Of a stretch of 64,000 nt of DNA, positions 48,198 through 57,516 are shown one piece after another. Source of the DNA: Microvirga lotononidis (GTDB lineage: Bacteria > Pseudomonadota > Alphaproteobacteria > Rhizobiales > Beijerinckiaceae); contig NZ_CP141049.1 of NCBI RefSeq assembly GCF_034627025.1, positions 1,115,417-1,179,416 on the forward strand. Direction: 5' to 3'. Made by a program: the position numbers and the translations under genes. Numbering within the stretch: position 1 is the first letter of the stretch; each line of letters starts with the position of its first letter. The notes below the pieces were generated by a model. That model had not been told where the DNA came from. It did no database searches and saw nothing but the letters and a program-made list of their open reading frames with translations.

Positions 48198-49183
48198 TAA
48201 TTGTCTGGATGCGAGACCTCCTTGGCGGCAGCGACGACCTGGAGGGCTGGCGGCAACGCGTCTGAATCGGGCGGCTTGTAGCGCCGGTTGGCCAGCTTCG
48301 GCTCGGCGACCAGGCGGCTGTGCACGACCTGCTCGGGGGATCGCCCCTTCAGCACGCGCTGACGTCTCCTGTTGTAGGCTTGGTTGAAGCCCTTGAGCAG
48401 CGTCTCCAGATCCCGGTGGCTTTCGATGGTGATGCCCAGCACCTCGCGCTGAACGCGGCCGTTGAAGCGCTCCACGAGACCATTGGTTTGCGGCGTGTAG
48501 GGCTTGGTCTTGCGATGCTCCACCTTCAGCTTCCGGCAGGCGTCCTCGAAGCCATCGGCGGTGAAGCACGAGCCGCGATCGGTCAGCACGTGTGTGATCT
48601 TCAACGGGAAGGCGCGCACCGCCTCGGTCAGGAAAGCGACCGCGCTGGTGGCCAGCTCATCGTCCTTGACCGCCAGGTGCACCCAGCGCGAGCAGCGGTC
48701 GATGGCCACGTACAGGAAGCGCTTGCGGCTTTCGCCATTGGCGGTTCTCAGCTTCGGCAGGTGTTTGATGTCGATGTGGATGAAGCCGAGATCGTAGTCC
48801 TTGAACGTGCCGCTCTTCCGCTTGTGCTGCTGTGCCGGCGGCAGGCGGCCTAAGCCTTCCGCCTTGAGGATGCGGTAGACGGCATCGCGGTTCAGATGCG
48901 GCAGGAAGTGCGTGACGATGAAGGTGAGATCATCGAGCGGAAAGCCGGTGGCCTGGCGCAGAGCACAGACGATGGCGCGCTCCTCGTCGGTGGCTTTCCA
49001 GGGCAGTTTGTGCGGCCGACTGCTGTGGTCCTGACAGTCTTTGGGGCCGCGCTTGCGCCACTTGCGGATCGTCTCGGTGCTGACGCTGAAGCGCTGAGCC
49101 AGCACGCCGGTGGGCTCGCGCGAGCGGGCGATCTCCTGGCGAACGGCCGGGGTGGTGCGGGCTTGCGGATGAAGGGAGTGCAT
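48197..49183 (-). CDS. IS481-family transposase
   Basis: Start at ATG 49183, with AGGAGG 7 bases upstream, is preferred over the longer frame. The 328-aa product has an HTH region (GVLAQRFSVSTETIRKWRKRG) and an integrase core with the DDE set: FIHIDIKHLPKLR, VLTDRGSCFTADGF and PQTNGLVERFNGRVQREVLG, then YNRRRQRVLKGRSPEQVV. It is complete. Its stop codon TAG lies at the ISAzo13 insertion point, so the left IS481 end is separated or lost. A different IS481-type fragment opens the window. Confidence 0.9.
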   Translation of the reverse strand: MHSLHPQARTTPAVRQEIARSREPTGVLAQRFSVSTETIRKWRKRGPKDCQDHSSRPHKLPWKATDEERAIVCALRQATGFPLDDLTFIVTHFLPHLNRDAVYRILKAEGLGRLPPAQQHKRKSGTFKDYDLGFIHIDIKHLPKLRTANGESRKRFLYVAIDRCSRWVHLAVKDDELATSAVAFLTEAVRAFPLKITHVLTDRGSCFTADGFEDACRKLKVEHRKTKPYTPQTNGLVERFNGRVQREVLGITIESHRDLETLLKGFNQAYNRRRQRVLKGRSPEQVVHSRLVAEPKLANRRYKPPDSDALPPALQVVAAAKEVSHPDN

Positions 49184-49295
49184 CACATCCTCCTGCGGGG
49201 AGAAGCCCGGCGTCGCAGGCCATCGAAGCGCCAAGTATACTCCTCAATGGCGTAACGCACCCGGTCCCAACAACGTTCCGCTACCAAACACCTAA

Positions 49296-50649
49296 TACTA
49301 CAGCCGGGTTTGACGTCGGGTGCGCTTGCGCCAGTGACATTCGCGAGCGCGCTGCTGATGCCGCCGGCGCCAGACCGACCAATGCTCGACGGCCTCAAGC
49401 GAAGGCGACCGCTCCCACACCAGATGCCAGAGCAGCCGTCGCACCTCCGGTACGGTGAGCGGCAGCAACCCCGCGGCCTGCGCGACGGGGGCTTCTCCCC
49501 CCGGTGGCGTGCCGGCGCACGACGGTGAGATAGGCGTGGGCCAGCATCGACAACGTGATGTGTCGGTGCCAGCCCGTCCACGAGCGGACCTCGTATTCGT
49601 CCAATCCAGTCTCGCCCTTGGCTTCCTCAAAGCAGCTCTCAACCCGCCAGCGCTGGCCCGCAATCCGCACCAGTTCGGCCAGAGCCGTCTCCTCCGGCGA
49701 ACGGGTGAGAAAGAACGTGAACTGATGCGGCCGGCCCTTCTTGCGGCGGATCAGCAGCCCGGTCTTCCAGCCCGGCACCGGCGGCGTGCGGTAGGGCAGA
49801 TACGCCCAATCGTACAGCCGTGGCCCCTTGGCACCGTCACCCGCGCTGAGACGCTTCCAGCCTCTGGGCGGCACATCCTCAAGCCAGTCCTCAACCGGCT
49901 TGAACCCGAGCCGCTGGGCCGAGGTCACGGCCAGCACATAACCGCGCTCATGCGCCTCGATCAGGCGTCGCGTCTGAGAATCGGCGCCATAGACGCAGTC
50001 GCCAACCACCCATGTGCACGGCACCCCGGCCGCAAAGGCCTGCTTCAACATCGCCTGCCCGAGCTTCGGCTTGGTGGTGAAGCCGACCTCCTCCGGAACA
50101 CCTGCTTCGGCCCGCCGGGCCGCATCGCAGGCCCAGGTCTCAGGCAGGTACAGCGCCCGATCGATCAGCGCATGGCCGTGCCGGCTGGCATAGGCGAGAA
50201 ACACCCCGATCTGGCAATTCTCAATCCGGCCAGCGGTGCCGGAATACTGGCGTTTGACGCCGGCCGACTTGTCGCCCTTCTTGAGAAAGCCGGTCTCGTC
50301 GAGCACCAGCACGGCGTCCGGATCGCCGAGATGCTCGACCACATAGGCACACAGATCATCGCGCACCGCCTCGGCATCCCAGTGCATGCGGGCGAGGAAA
50401 TCCTGCACACCATCGGGGCTGGCATCACCGGCGGCTTCGGCCAGGTGCCAGCCGTTCTTGCGCTCGAGCGGCGCGAGCAGGCCCTGCAGATAGGCCCGGG
50501 CGCGGCGGCGTGGTTCGATCCGGGTGAACCGGGGAGCAATCCGGGTGACGAGATCATCCAACTGAGCGGCCCAGCGGTGGGCCTCGCTTGCGTATGTCAT
50601 GGCGCGACACCTCCGTGTCTAAGACAACGCACAAGGCCCGGCTGTAGTA
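49296..50649 (-). mobile_element. IS701-family element
   Basis: TACTACAGCCGGG at the left and its complement at the right form the ends; CTAA flanks both sides (49292-49295, 50650-50653), a 4-bp target duplication. Length 1354 bp. Confidence 0.88.
49298..50600 (-). pseudogene. IS701-family transposase with G6 frameshift
   Basis: From ATG 50600 the frame runs MTYASEAHRWAAQLDDLVTR and includes the DDE elements VLVLDETGFLKKGDKSAGV, TWVVGDCVYGADSQTRRL and GQRWRVESCFEEAKGETGLDEYE. At about 49500 a run of six G shifts it out of phase. The proper end (EAPVAQAAGLLPLTVPEVRRLLWHLV, then HWSVWRRRHQQRARECH) lies in the next frame to 49298. The core is upstream of the shift, so the enzyme may still fold. 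The shift could be a mutation or slippage. Confidence 0.75.
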
Positions 50650-50652
50650 CTA

Positions 50653-51173
50653 AAGCGCTTTTGGTTTCAATGTAGGGCATAACCGGCATGCCTGATCCAG
50701 CCTCGGGCATCGTTTGCGGTGATGGTGTCGAGGGCGGGTTTGAGCTCCGCTTCCAAGGCTTCGAGAGTGCGCGGAGCTTTCGCCTTGAGCGGCTCTTTCA
50801 TCTTGGCCCAGGCGGGCTCAATCGGGTTGAACTCCGGCGAGTAGCGCGGCAGGTACAACAGTCCAATCCCAGCCCGATCGAGCAGGTCCCGCACTTCTGT
50901 GGCGTGATGCGGGCGCAGGTTGTCCATCACCAGAATGGCGTCCGGCTTCACCTGCCGGAGCTTGGGCACCAGCACCTGCTCGAGATAGGCCAGCAGCACG
51001 GCGGTCGAGGTCGACGCCTCGATGCTCATCGTGGCCATCAGGCCCTCACAGGCGACCAGAACACGCTCACGCAGATCAGGAGAATAGGGCTGGGGCATGG
51101 CTCGCCTCCCGGGCCATATCCCAGTCAACGCGCAGCCCACCCGAATGGATTCAAGCCCAATTCAAAAGCGCTT
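50653..51173 (-). mobile_element. IS630-family deletion derivative (about 520 bp)
   Basis: AAGCGCTTTTGG at the left and AAAAGCGCTT at the right are inverted ends with TA at each border. It is less than half normal IS630 length, with a deleted middle but both ends kept, so it could be moved by a related full-length transposase. Confidence 0.7.
50667..51098 (-). pseudogene. IS630 transposase with central deletion
   Basis: From ATG 51098 the frame has MPQPYSPDLRERVLVACEGL, the usual N-terminus, then jumps directly to EASTSTAVLLAYLEQVLVP, ILVMDNLRPHHATEV with the second Asp, and RYSPEFNPIEPAWAKMKEPL with the Glu. The HTH region and first catalytic Asp (roughly 150 codons) are absent while the frame stays open. 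It may make a short protein able to interfere with a full enzyme, but not one with transposase activity. Confidence 0.75.
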
Positions 51174-51198
51174 TAATAACCCGACAGAGAACCCTCAA

Positions 51199-52064
51199 AT
51201 GACATTCACCTCCTCTGCGGGCGTTCCCCGCGGACAGATGGAGCTCGCCTTTGATCCGGCTCCCGTCCCGGTGGCCGAGCACAGTTCCGACGTTCAGCCC
51301 GATCTCTCAAGCTACGATGCGATCGTGGTGGCAACATCCGGAGGCAAGGACTCGCTTGGGTGCCTGTTGGAGTGCATCGAGAAAGGTGCACCGATGGAGC
51401 GCATTGAGCTTTGGCACCACGATGTTGATGACCGCGAGGGGTCAACCCTGTTCGACTGGCCAGTGACACGTTCTTACGTCTCAGCCCTCGCCGAAGCCTT
51501 TGGGCTCCCTCTGTACTTCTCGTGGAAGCAGGGCGGCCTCGAACGTGAAATGCTTCGGAACAATGCCCGAACTGCACCAATATCTTTCCAGACACCTGAA
51601 GGTGAGATAAGAAGTGTAGGCGGTGTTTCTGGTAAACTTGGCACACGCTTGCAGTTCCCCCAGGTTACCGCAGATTTGACAACTCGATTTTGCAGCCTAC
51701 GCAAAAATAGACGTATCGAGCGCAGCTATCTGCAATCAAGGTCGATTTTTAGGCAAGAAAACGCTTTTCGTTACTGGCGAGCGAGCCCAGGAGAGCGCCG
51801 CGCGAGCGCGCTACAAGACTTTCGAGCCGCATCGCACCAATCGTCGGGATGGTACCCGCCGCAACCGATACGTCGATCATTGGCGGCCCATCCACGTCTG
51901 GGATGAGCGCCAGGTCTGGGAAATTATCGAGCGCCACAGAGTGGCTCCTCATCCCGCGTACGACGCAGGCTTCGGCAGGGTTTCGCGCATGAATTGCATC
52001 TTTGCCTCACCAAGACAATTGAGTTCGATTGTGGAATCAAGCCGAAGTGCGACGAGCGGGATGC
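51199..52064 (+). pseudogene. PAPS-reductase-like (PP-loop) protein, frameshifted and cut
   Basis: ATG 51199 reads MTFTSSAGVPRGQMELAFDP and then YDAIVVATSGGKDSLGCLLE, a PP-loop ATP-pyrophosphatase motif, followed by IELWHHDVDDREGS. At about 51695, after RFCS, the frame slips. The continuing frame reads AYAKIDVSSAAICNQ, LFVTGERAQESAARARYKTFE, DHWRPIHVWDERQVWEIIERH and NCIFASPRQL, all family blocks. It ends where IS30 begins at about 52065. Relatives are common in phages and DNA-modification loci; the substrate is unknown. Not functional here. Confidence 0.75.
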
Positions 52065-53140
52065 TAGGGATAGCCTCTCACCCAAGGGCTGCCAGGGCTG
52101 CGTTGGTCTGAGTTGCGCAACTCCGGCAACCCTGGATCCAGAGCGTTCGTCAGAACCTCTGCCGGCGTGCGGTAGCCCAGACACTTGCGTGGCGTCTCAT
52201 TGAGTCGTTCACAGAGATCGAGCAGCGTCTGCTCGGAAAGAACGGCAATGTCGGTATCTCGTGACAGGAAGCGCCGAACCCGGCCATTGGTGTTCTCGAC
52301 CGTGCCCTTCTGCCAGGGCGCCTGCGGCTTGCAGAAGCAGCTGTCGATGCCGAGCTTGTGCTTGAGCAGGCGGTAGGAGGAGAACTCCGGACCCCGATCG
52401 AAGGTGATCGACTGCCGGGCCGGAGCGGGCAGAGCCTGCAGCTTCTCGATCATGCCACTCACGACGCCCGCTGAGGTGCGGTGCCGATTACGGGCGAGGA
52501 TCGTGTAGCGGCTCTGACGCTCCACGAGCGAGGTCAGGTTGTGCTGGCCCAATTCTCTGCGGAACATCATCAGGTCGCCCTCCCAGTGGCCGAAGCCGGT
52601 GCGAGTTGCGATCTCCGGTGGACGCTGCTCGATGGTGTTGCTCGCCGGGATGAAGAGACCACGCGGCTTGCGCTGGTAGCGGGTTCGGCGTCGGCACCGT
52701 GCCATGGGCAGTTCCTTGTACAGCCCAAGATGCTGCCCCTGGGGCCCATCGACAAACCGCTAGATCGTCTCATGCGAGATGCGCTCGGGTGCGCCTGAGA
52801 CCCGCAAACGGCCGGCGATCTGTTCGGGCGACCAAGCCGCCTTGAGGCAGTGGATCACATGGACGGCCAGAGCGGGATGGCGGGAGATCTTGCCCAAGCG
52901 CTGTCGCCGGGCGCAAGCCTGCATGTCGGCCGCCACATGGAAGTAGCCTCGATAAAGCGGTTCCTCATCATGCATCCAGTTGCGGGAGATCTCGCGGTAG
53001 ATCGTCGAGGGATGGCGGCCCAGGCGCTGGGCGATCACAGGCACGGGGATCTGGGCCGAGCGCAGGCGGTAAATCTCGCGGCGCGTGGCTAAAAGATCAG
53101 ATGAGTATAGGGCAGGGTCATGCAGCCTCCATGCGAATGT
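52065..53140 (-). pseudogene. IS30-family transposase/element, decayed
   Basis: The N-terminal HTH part (REIYRLRSAQIPVPVIAQRL, HPSTIYREISRNW) has lost its normal start by frameshift near 53100. It runs to HETI, followed by TAG instead of Tyr (at about 52760). The remainder is clean: RTGFGHWEGDLMM with the first Asp, SITFDRGPEFSSY with the second, and KGTVENTNGRVRRFL with the Glu, then ETPRKCLGYRTPAEVL. Two lesions inactivate it. It truncated the PP-loop gene. Confidence 0.85.
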
Positions 53141-53363
53141 GGACCTTGTACTTGTAACAGCATTCGCAATTCAGATTAGAATCCACCCCAACCCACCGCG
53201 AATTTCGCATAAACGCATGTATGGAACCGGATAGTGTGTCTTTTGAGCGTATTCGGAAATTTTCTGATCGACGTTGGCCGCTGGTCTAGTAAAGAGGAAG
53301 TCAAAGGCTCTTCCGAGGCCATCCGTGCAGAAGCGTAGATACTCTGAAATACTTGAGGCTGAG

Positions 53364-54173
53364 ATGGCAAGCATTCCACTCCAAGAGGGACAGCGCGCCT
53401 TTGGCAGTGACCCAGCGAACTACGAACGGGGGCGCCCAAATTATCCACCCCAGCTCTACGAAATTCTGCAACAGGAGTGTGGGATTGGCCCGACAACCCA
53501 TACCTTTGAAATCGGACCAGGAACTGGACAGGTCACGCGCGGTCTGCTCGGCCTCGGGGTTGCCCATTTGACGGCCATCGAGCCTGATGAACGCCTGTCA
53601 GGCTTTCTGGCTGAAGCTTGCCGGGATGAAGGTGTGGGACGTTTAGAGATCCTGACTTTGACCTTTGAAGCCGCCCCTCTTGTGGAGAGGGCGTTCGGAC
53701 TTGGTATCGCTGCAACCGCATTCCACTGGCTTGAGGCAGGACCCGCTCTTGCCAAGGTTTTCCGCTTATTGCGTCCAGGTGGATGGTGGGTGGCATGTTG
53801 GAATATCTTCAACGATCCCTTCACACCTGATCCATTCCGAGAGGCGACGAGCCATCTCTTCAGGGATTTAGCCAAAACGCCCAGCTTTGGCGAAGGTGAT
53901 CGAAGGCCTTTTGGCTTGGATGTTGAGGCCCGAACCCAGGAGCTAACCGCCGCAGGCTTTCAACGGATTTCAAGCACGGTAGTCCGTAGAACAATGATCC
54001 TTGATACCGACAGTGTGCTGGCACTTTACGCCACCTTCTCCCAGGTCACGAGGCTGCTGGAGGGCGACCGACTACAGTTCATGCGCAGCCTTAAGCGGAT
54101 TGCACAGGACGAGTTTGAGGGGAAAGTCCCAAGGACGTTCCTCACTCCAATCTATTGGGCACAGCGCCCCTAG
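53364..54173 (+). CDS. Class I SAM-dependent methyltransferase
   Basis: Start at ATG 53364, in front of the conserved RAFGSDPANYERGRPNYPP; longer frames upstream lack similarity. The 269-aa protein has motif I FEIGPGTGQVTR (~48-59), an acidic loop AIEPDERLSGFL, LGIAATAFHWLEAGPALAKVFRLLRPGGWW and a C-terminal substrate cap. This is the Methyltransf_11/25 type; the substrate cannot be named. Its stop TAG coincides with the CTAG target duplication of the IS5 element, so the coding part is intact. Transcription downstream is blocked by the IS. Confidence 0.85.
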   Translation: MASIPLQEGQRAFGSDPANYERGRPNYPPQLYEILQQECGIGPTTHTFEIGPGTGQVTRGLLGLGVAHLTAIEPDERLSGFLAEACRDEGVGRLEILTLTFEAAPLVERAFGLGIAATAFHWLEAGPALAKVFRLLRPGGWWVACWNIFNDPFTPDPFREATSHLFRDLAKTPSFGEGDRRPFGLDVEARTQELTAAGFQRISSTVVRRTMILDTDSVLALYATFSQVTRLLEGDRLQFMRSLKRIAQDEFEGKVPRTFLTPIYWAQRP

Positions 54174-54189
54174 CAGGCTGTTGAAGAAG

Positions 54190-54534
54190 TCAGCTGCGTT
54201 CGCAGACGAAGCCTGAATCATCACCGTCGTGGATGTAGAAATGGCCGACGAGACGGCCTGCTGTCCCGAGCACGACCCATCCACGCCCAGACGCTGGGTC
54301 GTTGTCGTCGTTGCCTTCCCAGGAGAACTCGGCGCAGGCCGCCCCGTCGCGCGAGCCGTAGCGGACATCCAAGAAGCCCTTGAGCGCGCCGAACGCAATC
54401 TCCCCGTCCGCTTCGCCTGTCAGGGTGAGATGCGCCTCTTCGACGAGATCGAGGAAGTCGTTGTCCCAAACATCCATCTCGACGATGCGCCAGCGGCCGG
54501 CAAACGCCTTGGCAAAGGCTGGTACCTTGGCCAT
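54190..54534 (-). CDS. Passenger protein, 114 aa, in IS5 element
   Basis: The start codon overlaps the transposase stop (TGATG), so the gene is translationally coupled, and it ends 16 bp from the element tip. The product reads FAGRWRIVEMDVWDNDFLDL, EEAHLTLTGEADGEIAFGALKGFLDVRYG, AEFSWEGNDDNDPASGRGWV and GRLVGHFYIHDGDDSGF, a compact beta-rich protein. Similar stand-alone hypothetical proteins are, to my knowledge, common in bacteria. Being inside both IS ends it moves with the element. Function unknown; it could be host-derived cargo. Confidence 0.75.
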   Translation of the reverse strand: MAKVPAFAKAFAGRWRIVEMDVWDNDFLDLVEEAHLTLTGEADGEIAFGALKGFLDVRYGSRDGAACAEFSWEGNDDNDPASGRGWVVLGTAGRLVGHFYIHDGDDSGFVCERS

Positions 54535-55625
54535 CAGCGGCTCTCCGCCAGCAACTTGGGCAGGCGCACCAGATTGTAGGCAGCGGCTGCGAACGTGAAG
54601 GCCAGTTCTACCCGCTCCACACTGCGGAACCGCGTCTTGGCTAGGCCAGCGACAGTTTTGATCCAGCCGAAGGCCTCTTCAATGCGCTTGCGGATGCGCT
54701 GACTGACCGCGTAGCCCGCATGCCGGGTGGTGCGTCCATCAATAGCTGAACGCCGGCCGTTCGCGTTCTGCGCCACATGCGGTGTGACCTTCATGGTCCG
54801 CAACTCACGGACGAAGTCCTGCGTGTCATAGGCCTTGTCGGCGCCGAGCGTGATCGCCCGCGGCCGATCGGCATAGGGTTCCATCAAAGCCAGGGCGGCC
54901 ACGCGCTCGGCATAGCCATCAGCGCGCGTCAGACAGGCGCCCACTACCAGGCCGGAGCGGTTCTCCATGAGTGCATGTCCGAGGAAGCACAGCTTCGCCT
55001 CCTTGCCGGCTCCCTTGCGGTAGAGCCGCGCATCCGGATCGCTGGTCGAGGCATGGGTGTCGTTCGAGCGTTTCTCACCCCGGAAGTTGGCCTCTGCGTT
55101 GCGCCCGCCATCGGCCGGCGGATCACCTGCACCGTCCTTCGGCTTGAAGCTCTTCATGGAAGCCCAGGCCTCGATCAGGGTGCCATCGACCGAGAAGTGG
55201 TCCGTGGATAGAAGCTTCTTCACCCTGGGCTGGGCCAGCATGGCGGCCAGGAACTGAGCCGCGATGTCGCCGTCGAGAAGCCGGTCACGGTTCTTGGAGA
55301 AGGTGGAGTGATCCCAGGCGGCATCATCAATGCCGAGCCCAACAAACCAGCGAAAGAGTAGGTCGTATTCGAGCCGCTCCATCAGCTGGCGCTCAGAGCG
55401 GATCGAGTAGAAGGCCTGCAGCAGCATGGCACGGAGCAGCTTCTCGGGCGCGATGGACGGCCGCCCCATGCGTCGCGCGTACAGAGCCGCCAGTGCAGGC
55501 TGAAGCAGGACCAGCGCCTGGTTGGCAATCTCCCGGATCGCCCGCAAAGCATGATCCGCGCGCACCCGGGCCTCCAGATCGACATAGGAGAACAGTTCTC
55601 CAGTCCGCTCATCCCGTCCGCGCAT
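54534..55625 (-). CDS. IS5-family transposase (intact)
   Basis: The 363-aa product begins MRGRDERTGELFSYVDLEAR, has the N-terminal DUF772-type domain (MGRPSIAPEKLLRAMLLQAF, SERQLMERLEYDLLFRWFVG). The DDE domain follows with HFSVDGTLIEAWASMKSF, ITLGADKAYDTQDFV and RIRKRIEEAFGWIKTVAGL. No lesion is present and the ends with target duplication are in place, so the element should be mobile. Confidence 0.93.
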   Translation of the reverse strand: MRGRDERTGELFSYVDLEARVRADHALRAIREIANQALVLLQPALAALYARRMGRPSIAPEKLLRAMLLQAFYSIRSERQLMERLEYDLLFRWFVGLGIDDAAWDHSTFSKNRDRLLDGDIAAQFLAAMLAQPRVKKLLSTDHFSVDGTLIEAWASMKSFKPKDGAGDPPADGGRNAEANFRGEKRSNDTHASTSDPDARLYRKGAGKEAKLCFLGHALMENRSGLVVGACLTRADGYAERVAALALMEPYADRPRAITLGADKAYDTQDFVRELRTMKVTPHVAQNANGRRSAIDGRTTRHAGYAVSQRIRKRIEEAFGWIKTVAGLAKTRFRSVERVELAFTFAAAAYNLVRLPKLLAESR

Positions 55626-55703
55626 TCATTTCCTCCAGTTGCCCGTCTCGAATGAATCACAGCCGAGCCTGCGCCGCCACGGACTTTTTCAACAGCCTGC
55701 TAG

Positions 55704-55924
55704 CGGAATTCGCGAAACGGGCCTTAGGGAACGGTGGCATACAGAGCCCTTGCAACACTCTACCGTGTATAGACCCTGTGCAGCCTAGCGTCCGTCTCAG
55801 TTAGTGGCGAACCGCTCAACAATCACTGTCCGTATTAATTTCGACTAAGCCCATTAATCAATTGTGAGTTTCCCCTAATGGGGTTTCCAAAAAAGGCAAG
55901 CTTTGCTGTATTCTATGTTTCGTC
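55704..55924. other. Spacer between two IS5-type elements
   Basis: About 220 bp of AT-richer DNA that contains no gene. It leads into the small-RNA-like unit at about 55925. Confidence 0.4.
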
Positions 55925-56002
55925 GACGAGATCGAATCTCACTGACACGGCGGTCCTGCTTTAATTGCCCCAAAACTCGGGACCGCCGTTTTCTTTCTTT
56001 CT
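55925..56002 (+). ncRNA. Candidate small RNA or transcript end with strong terminator
   Basis: A short hairpin GAGAT-CGA-ATCTC (55928-55940) is followed by a 10-bp stem ACGGCGGTCC / GGACCGCCGT (55947-55956 and 55980-55989) and a long T/C-rich tail TTTCTTTCTTTCTT. A -10-like TATTCT lies just upstream (about 55910). No ORF precedes it, so an independent small RNA is plausible. The IS427-type element is inserted at the end of the tail. Confidence 0.5.
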
Positions 56003-56004
56003 TA

Positions 56005-56938
56005 GAGTCGGTCCGAGCGATTCATGAGCTTTGACAAAGCCTTGCGATCCTGCGGGTCATGAGCCGGATCATGGCGAGTTGCACGAACGCCAGCTGCGTG
56101 CGCGTGAGGTTCTCAAAATCCTTGACCAGCCGACGGCAGCGGCCGAGCCATCCAAAGGTTCTCTCGACAATCCACCGCTTCGCAACCACCACGAAGCCTT
56201 TGGCGGCATCCGAACGTTTGACAATCTCCAGAACCACCTTGCCGGTCCGTTTCGCGGCCGCGGCTGTTGCTGCGCCACTGTAGGCGCCATCGGCAAACAG
56301 GCGCTCCAGGAACACGAACACGCGCCGCACACTCTTCAGAAGCGGCAGAAAGCCATCCCGGTCCTGCACGTCGGCCGGTGTCACATTCAGCCCAAGCATC
56401 AGGCCCAGCGTGTCGACGATGAGGTGACGCTTCTTGCCCTTGACTTTCTTGGCCGCGTCATAGCCGATCGGATCGATATGCCTCCCCCTTTTTCGGCGCT
56501 CTTGACGCTCTGGCTGTCGACGATCGCGGCGGTGGGACTGGCGTGGTGTCCCTCAAGTTCGCGGACCTGCTGGTAGAGCGCGAAGTGCAGGCGGTCGAGC
56601 ACGCCATCGCAATGCCAGCGCACGAACCAGCCGTGCACGGTGCTGCGCGGCGGCAGGTCTCTGGGCAAAGCCCGCCATTGGCAGCCTGTGCTCAAGACAT
56701 ACAGAACGGCATTGAGGATCTCGCGCAAGCGCTCCGGGGCTGGCCCGGACTTCGTGCGACGGTGCAGAAACGGTCGCACCAGATCCCATTCGGCATCCGT
56801 CAGGTCGCTCGGGTAGCGCAAACCTGGGCGAGCGTAGAGACCTCGGTTCTCTGGGGTCCACATGGGCGCCTCCGCAAATCGGCGCCACCAGTGAATCACA
56901 AGTCATTGCTCGGATTCAAATTTCACTCGGACAGGCTC
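56005..56938 (-). mobile_element. IS5-family (IS427 group) element
   Basis: GAGTCGGTCCGAGCG at the left and, on the other strand, GAGCCTGTCCGAGTG at the right are the ends; TTA flanks both sides (56002-56004, 56939-56941). Length 934 bp. Confidence 0.8.
56022..56863 (-). pseudogene. IS427-group transposase, two frames
   Basis: From ATG 56863 the first frame has YPSDLTDAEWDLVRPFLHRR, LYVLSTGCQWRALPRDLPP and AAIVDSQSVKSAEKGGG. Two extra bases (GCATATCGAT instead of GCATCGAT, at about 56478) shift it. The second frame continues as GLMLGLNVTPADVQDRDGFL, FADGAYSGAAT and KRWIVERTFGWLGRCRRL. IS427 elements sometimes use programmed frameshifting, but here the extra AT within a conserved codon pair looks like a mutation. 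Confidence 0.75.
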
Positions 56939-57055
56939 TTAGCGGTGCTCTGATCCGGTTTTTCCGGGGTTTATAGGGTTTCAGCATGTCGCTTGGACCA
57001 GATCTCGCGTGGTATTCTAGCGCCATCGTCTCCGACCTCGAATTTGGAATCTCCC

Positions 57056-57508
57056 TTGCTCAGATCTCACTTCCTTATCGTCGCTGCCATAGCCCTAGGC
57101 CTTGGCGCGTGCGTGTCAGATGGTGCGACCACCATCACAACCGTCAGCCCCCATCATTGCTTCTACGATTCTAACCAGGCGCGGACCCGCTGCAGTGCGA
57201 CAACCTCCGTCACAGGCTTCGCCCCTAATGAGCGGCGTGCCTACCGGCACCGGCCCGACTACGGGCAGAACCCCATTGCGGGCCTTGGGGCCGCCCTCGA
57301 CCCGTCTCCCTCACCACCGACAGGTTCGGAGTACACGTTTGGCTACGATTCCGGTTTCGAGGCCGGCTTCCGCTATCCCCGCCGCTTTATCACAACTGTC
57401 TACGCAGGCACCGAGGTCATTGAGCCCGCGCCGGTCGTCCGGACTGCCCGATCCAAGCGCACTTCACTATCCAGGAAGGCCGTTGCCGGCCCAGTATATA
57501 AGGACTGA
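57056..57508 (+). CDS. Predicted lipoprotein, 150 aa
   Basis: Start set at TTG 57056 because it gives a compact lipoprotein signal, LLRSHFLIVAAIALGLGAC, with lipobox LGAC and lipidated Cys at about residue 19. A longer frame from 56993 also exists. The mature part is Ser/Thr-rich, then has YTFGYDSGFEAGFRYPRRF and a basic C-terminus. No family recognised. It is first of a set of small plus-strand genes: another lipoprotein follows after 8 bp. Confidence 0.6.
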   Translation: MLRSHFLIVAAIALGLGACVSDGATTITTVSPHHCFYDSNQARTRCSATTSVTGFAPNERRAYRHRPDYGQNPIAGLGAALDPSPSPPTGSEYTFGYDSGFEAGFRYPRRFITTVYAGTEVIEPAPVVRTARSKRTSLSRKAVAGPVYKD

Positions 57509-57516
57509 GGTGCCTC

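Larger units (their letters stand above)
54174..55699 (-). mobile_element. IS5-family element with passenger gene
   Basis: CAGGCTGTTGAAGAAGTC at the left and its near-complement at the right are the ends; CTAG flanks both sides (54170-54173, 55700-55703). Length 1526 bp, longer than usual because of an extra ORF. Confidence 0.88.

Noticed and set aside
48136..48387. Possible gene fused across the ISAzo13/IS481 border
   Set aside because: The frame crosses the IS junction and has no similarity; it is an accident of the insertion.
49455..50675. 406-codon plus-strand ORF across IS701
   Set aside because: It is antisense to a clear IS701 transposase and has no recognisable motif.
51097..51198. 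Longer N-terminus for the PP-loop gene
   Set aside because: These codons belong to the IS630 derivative and its border; the native start is ATG 51199.
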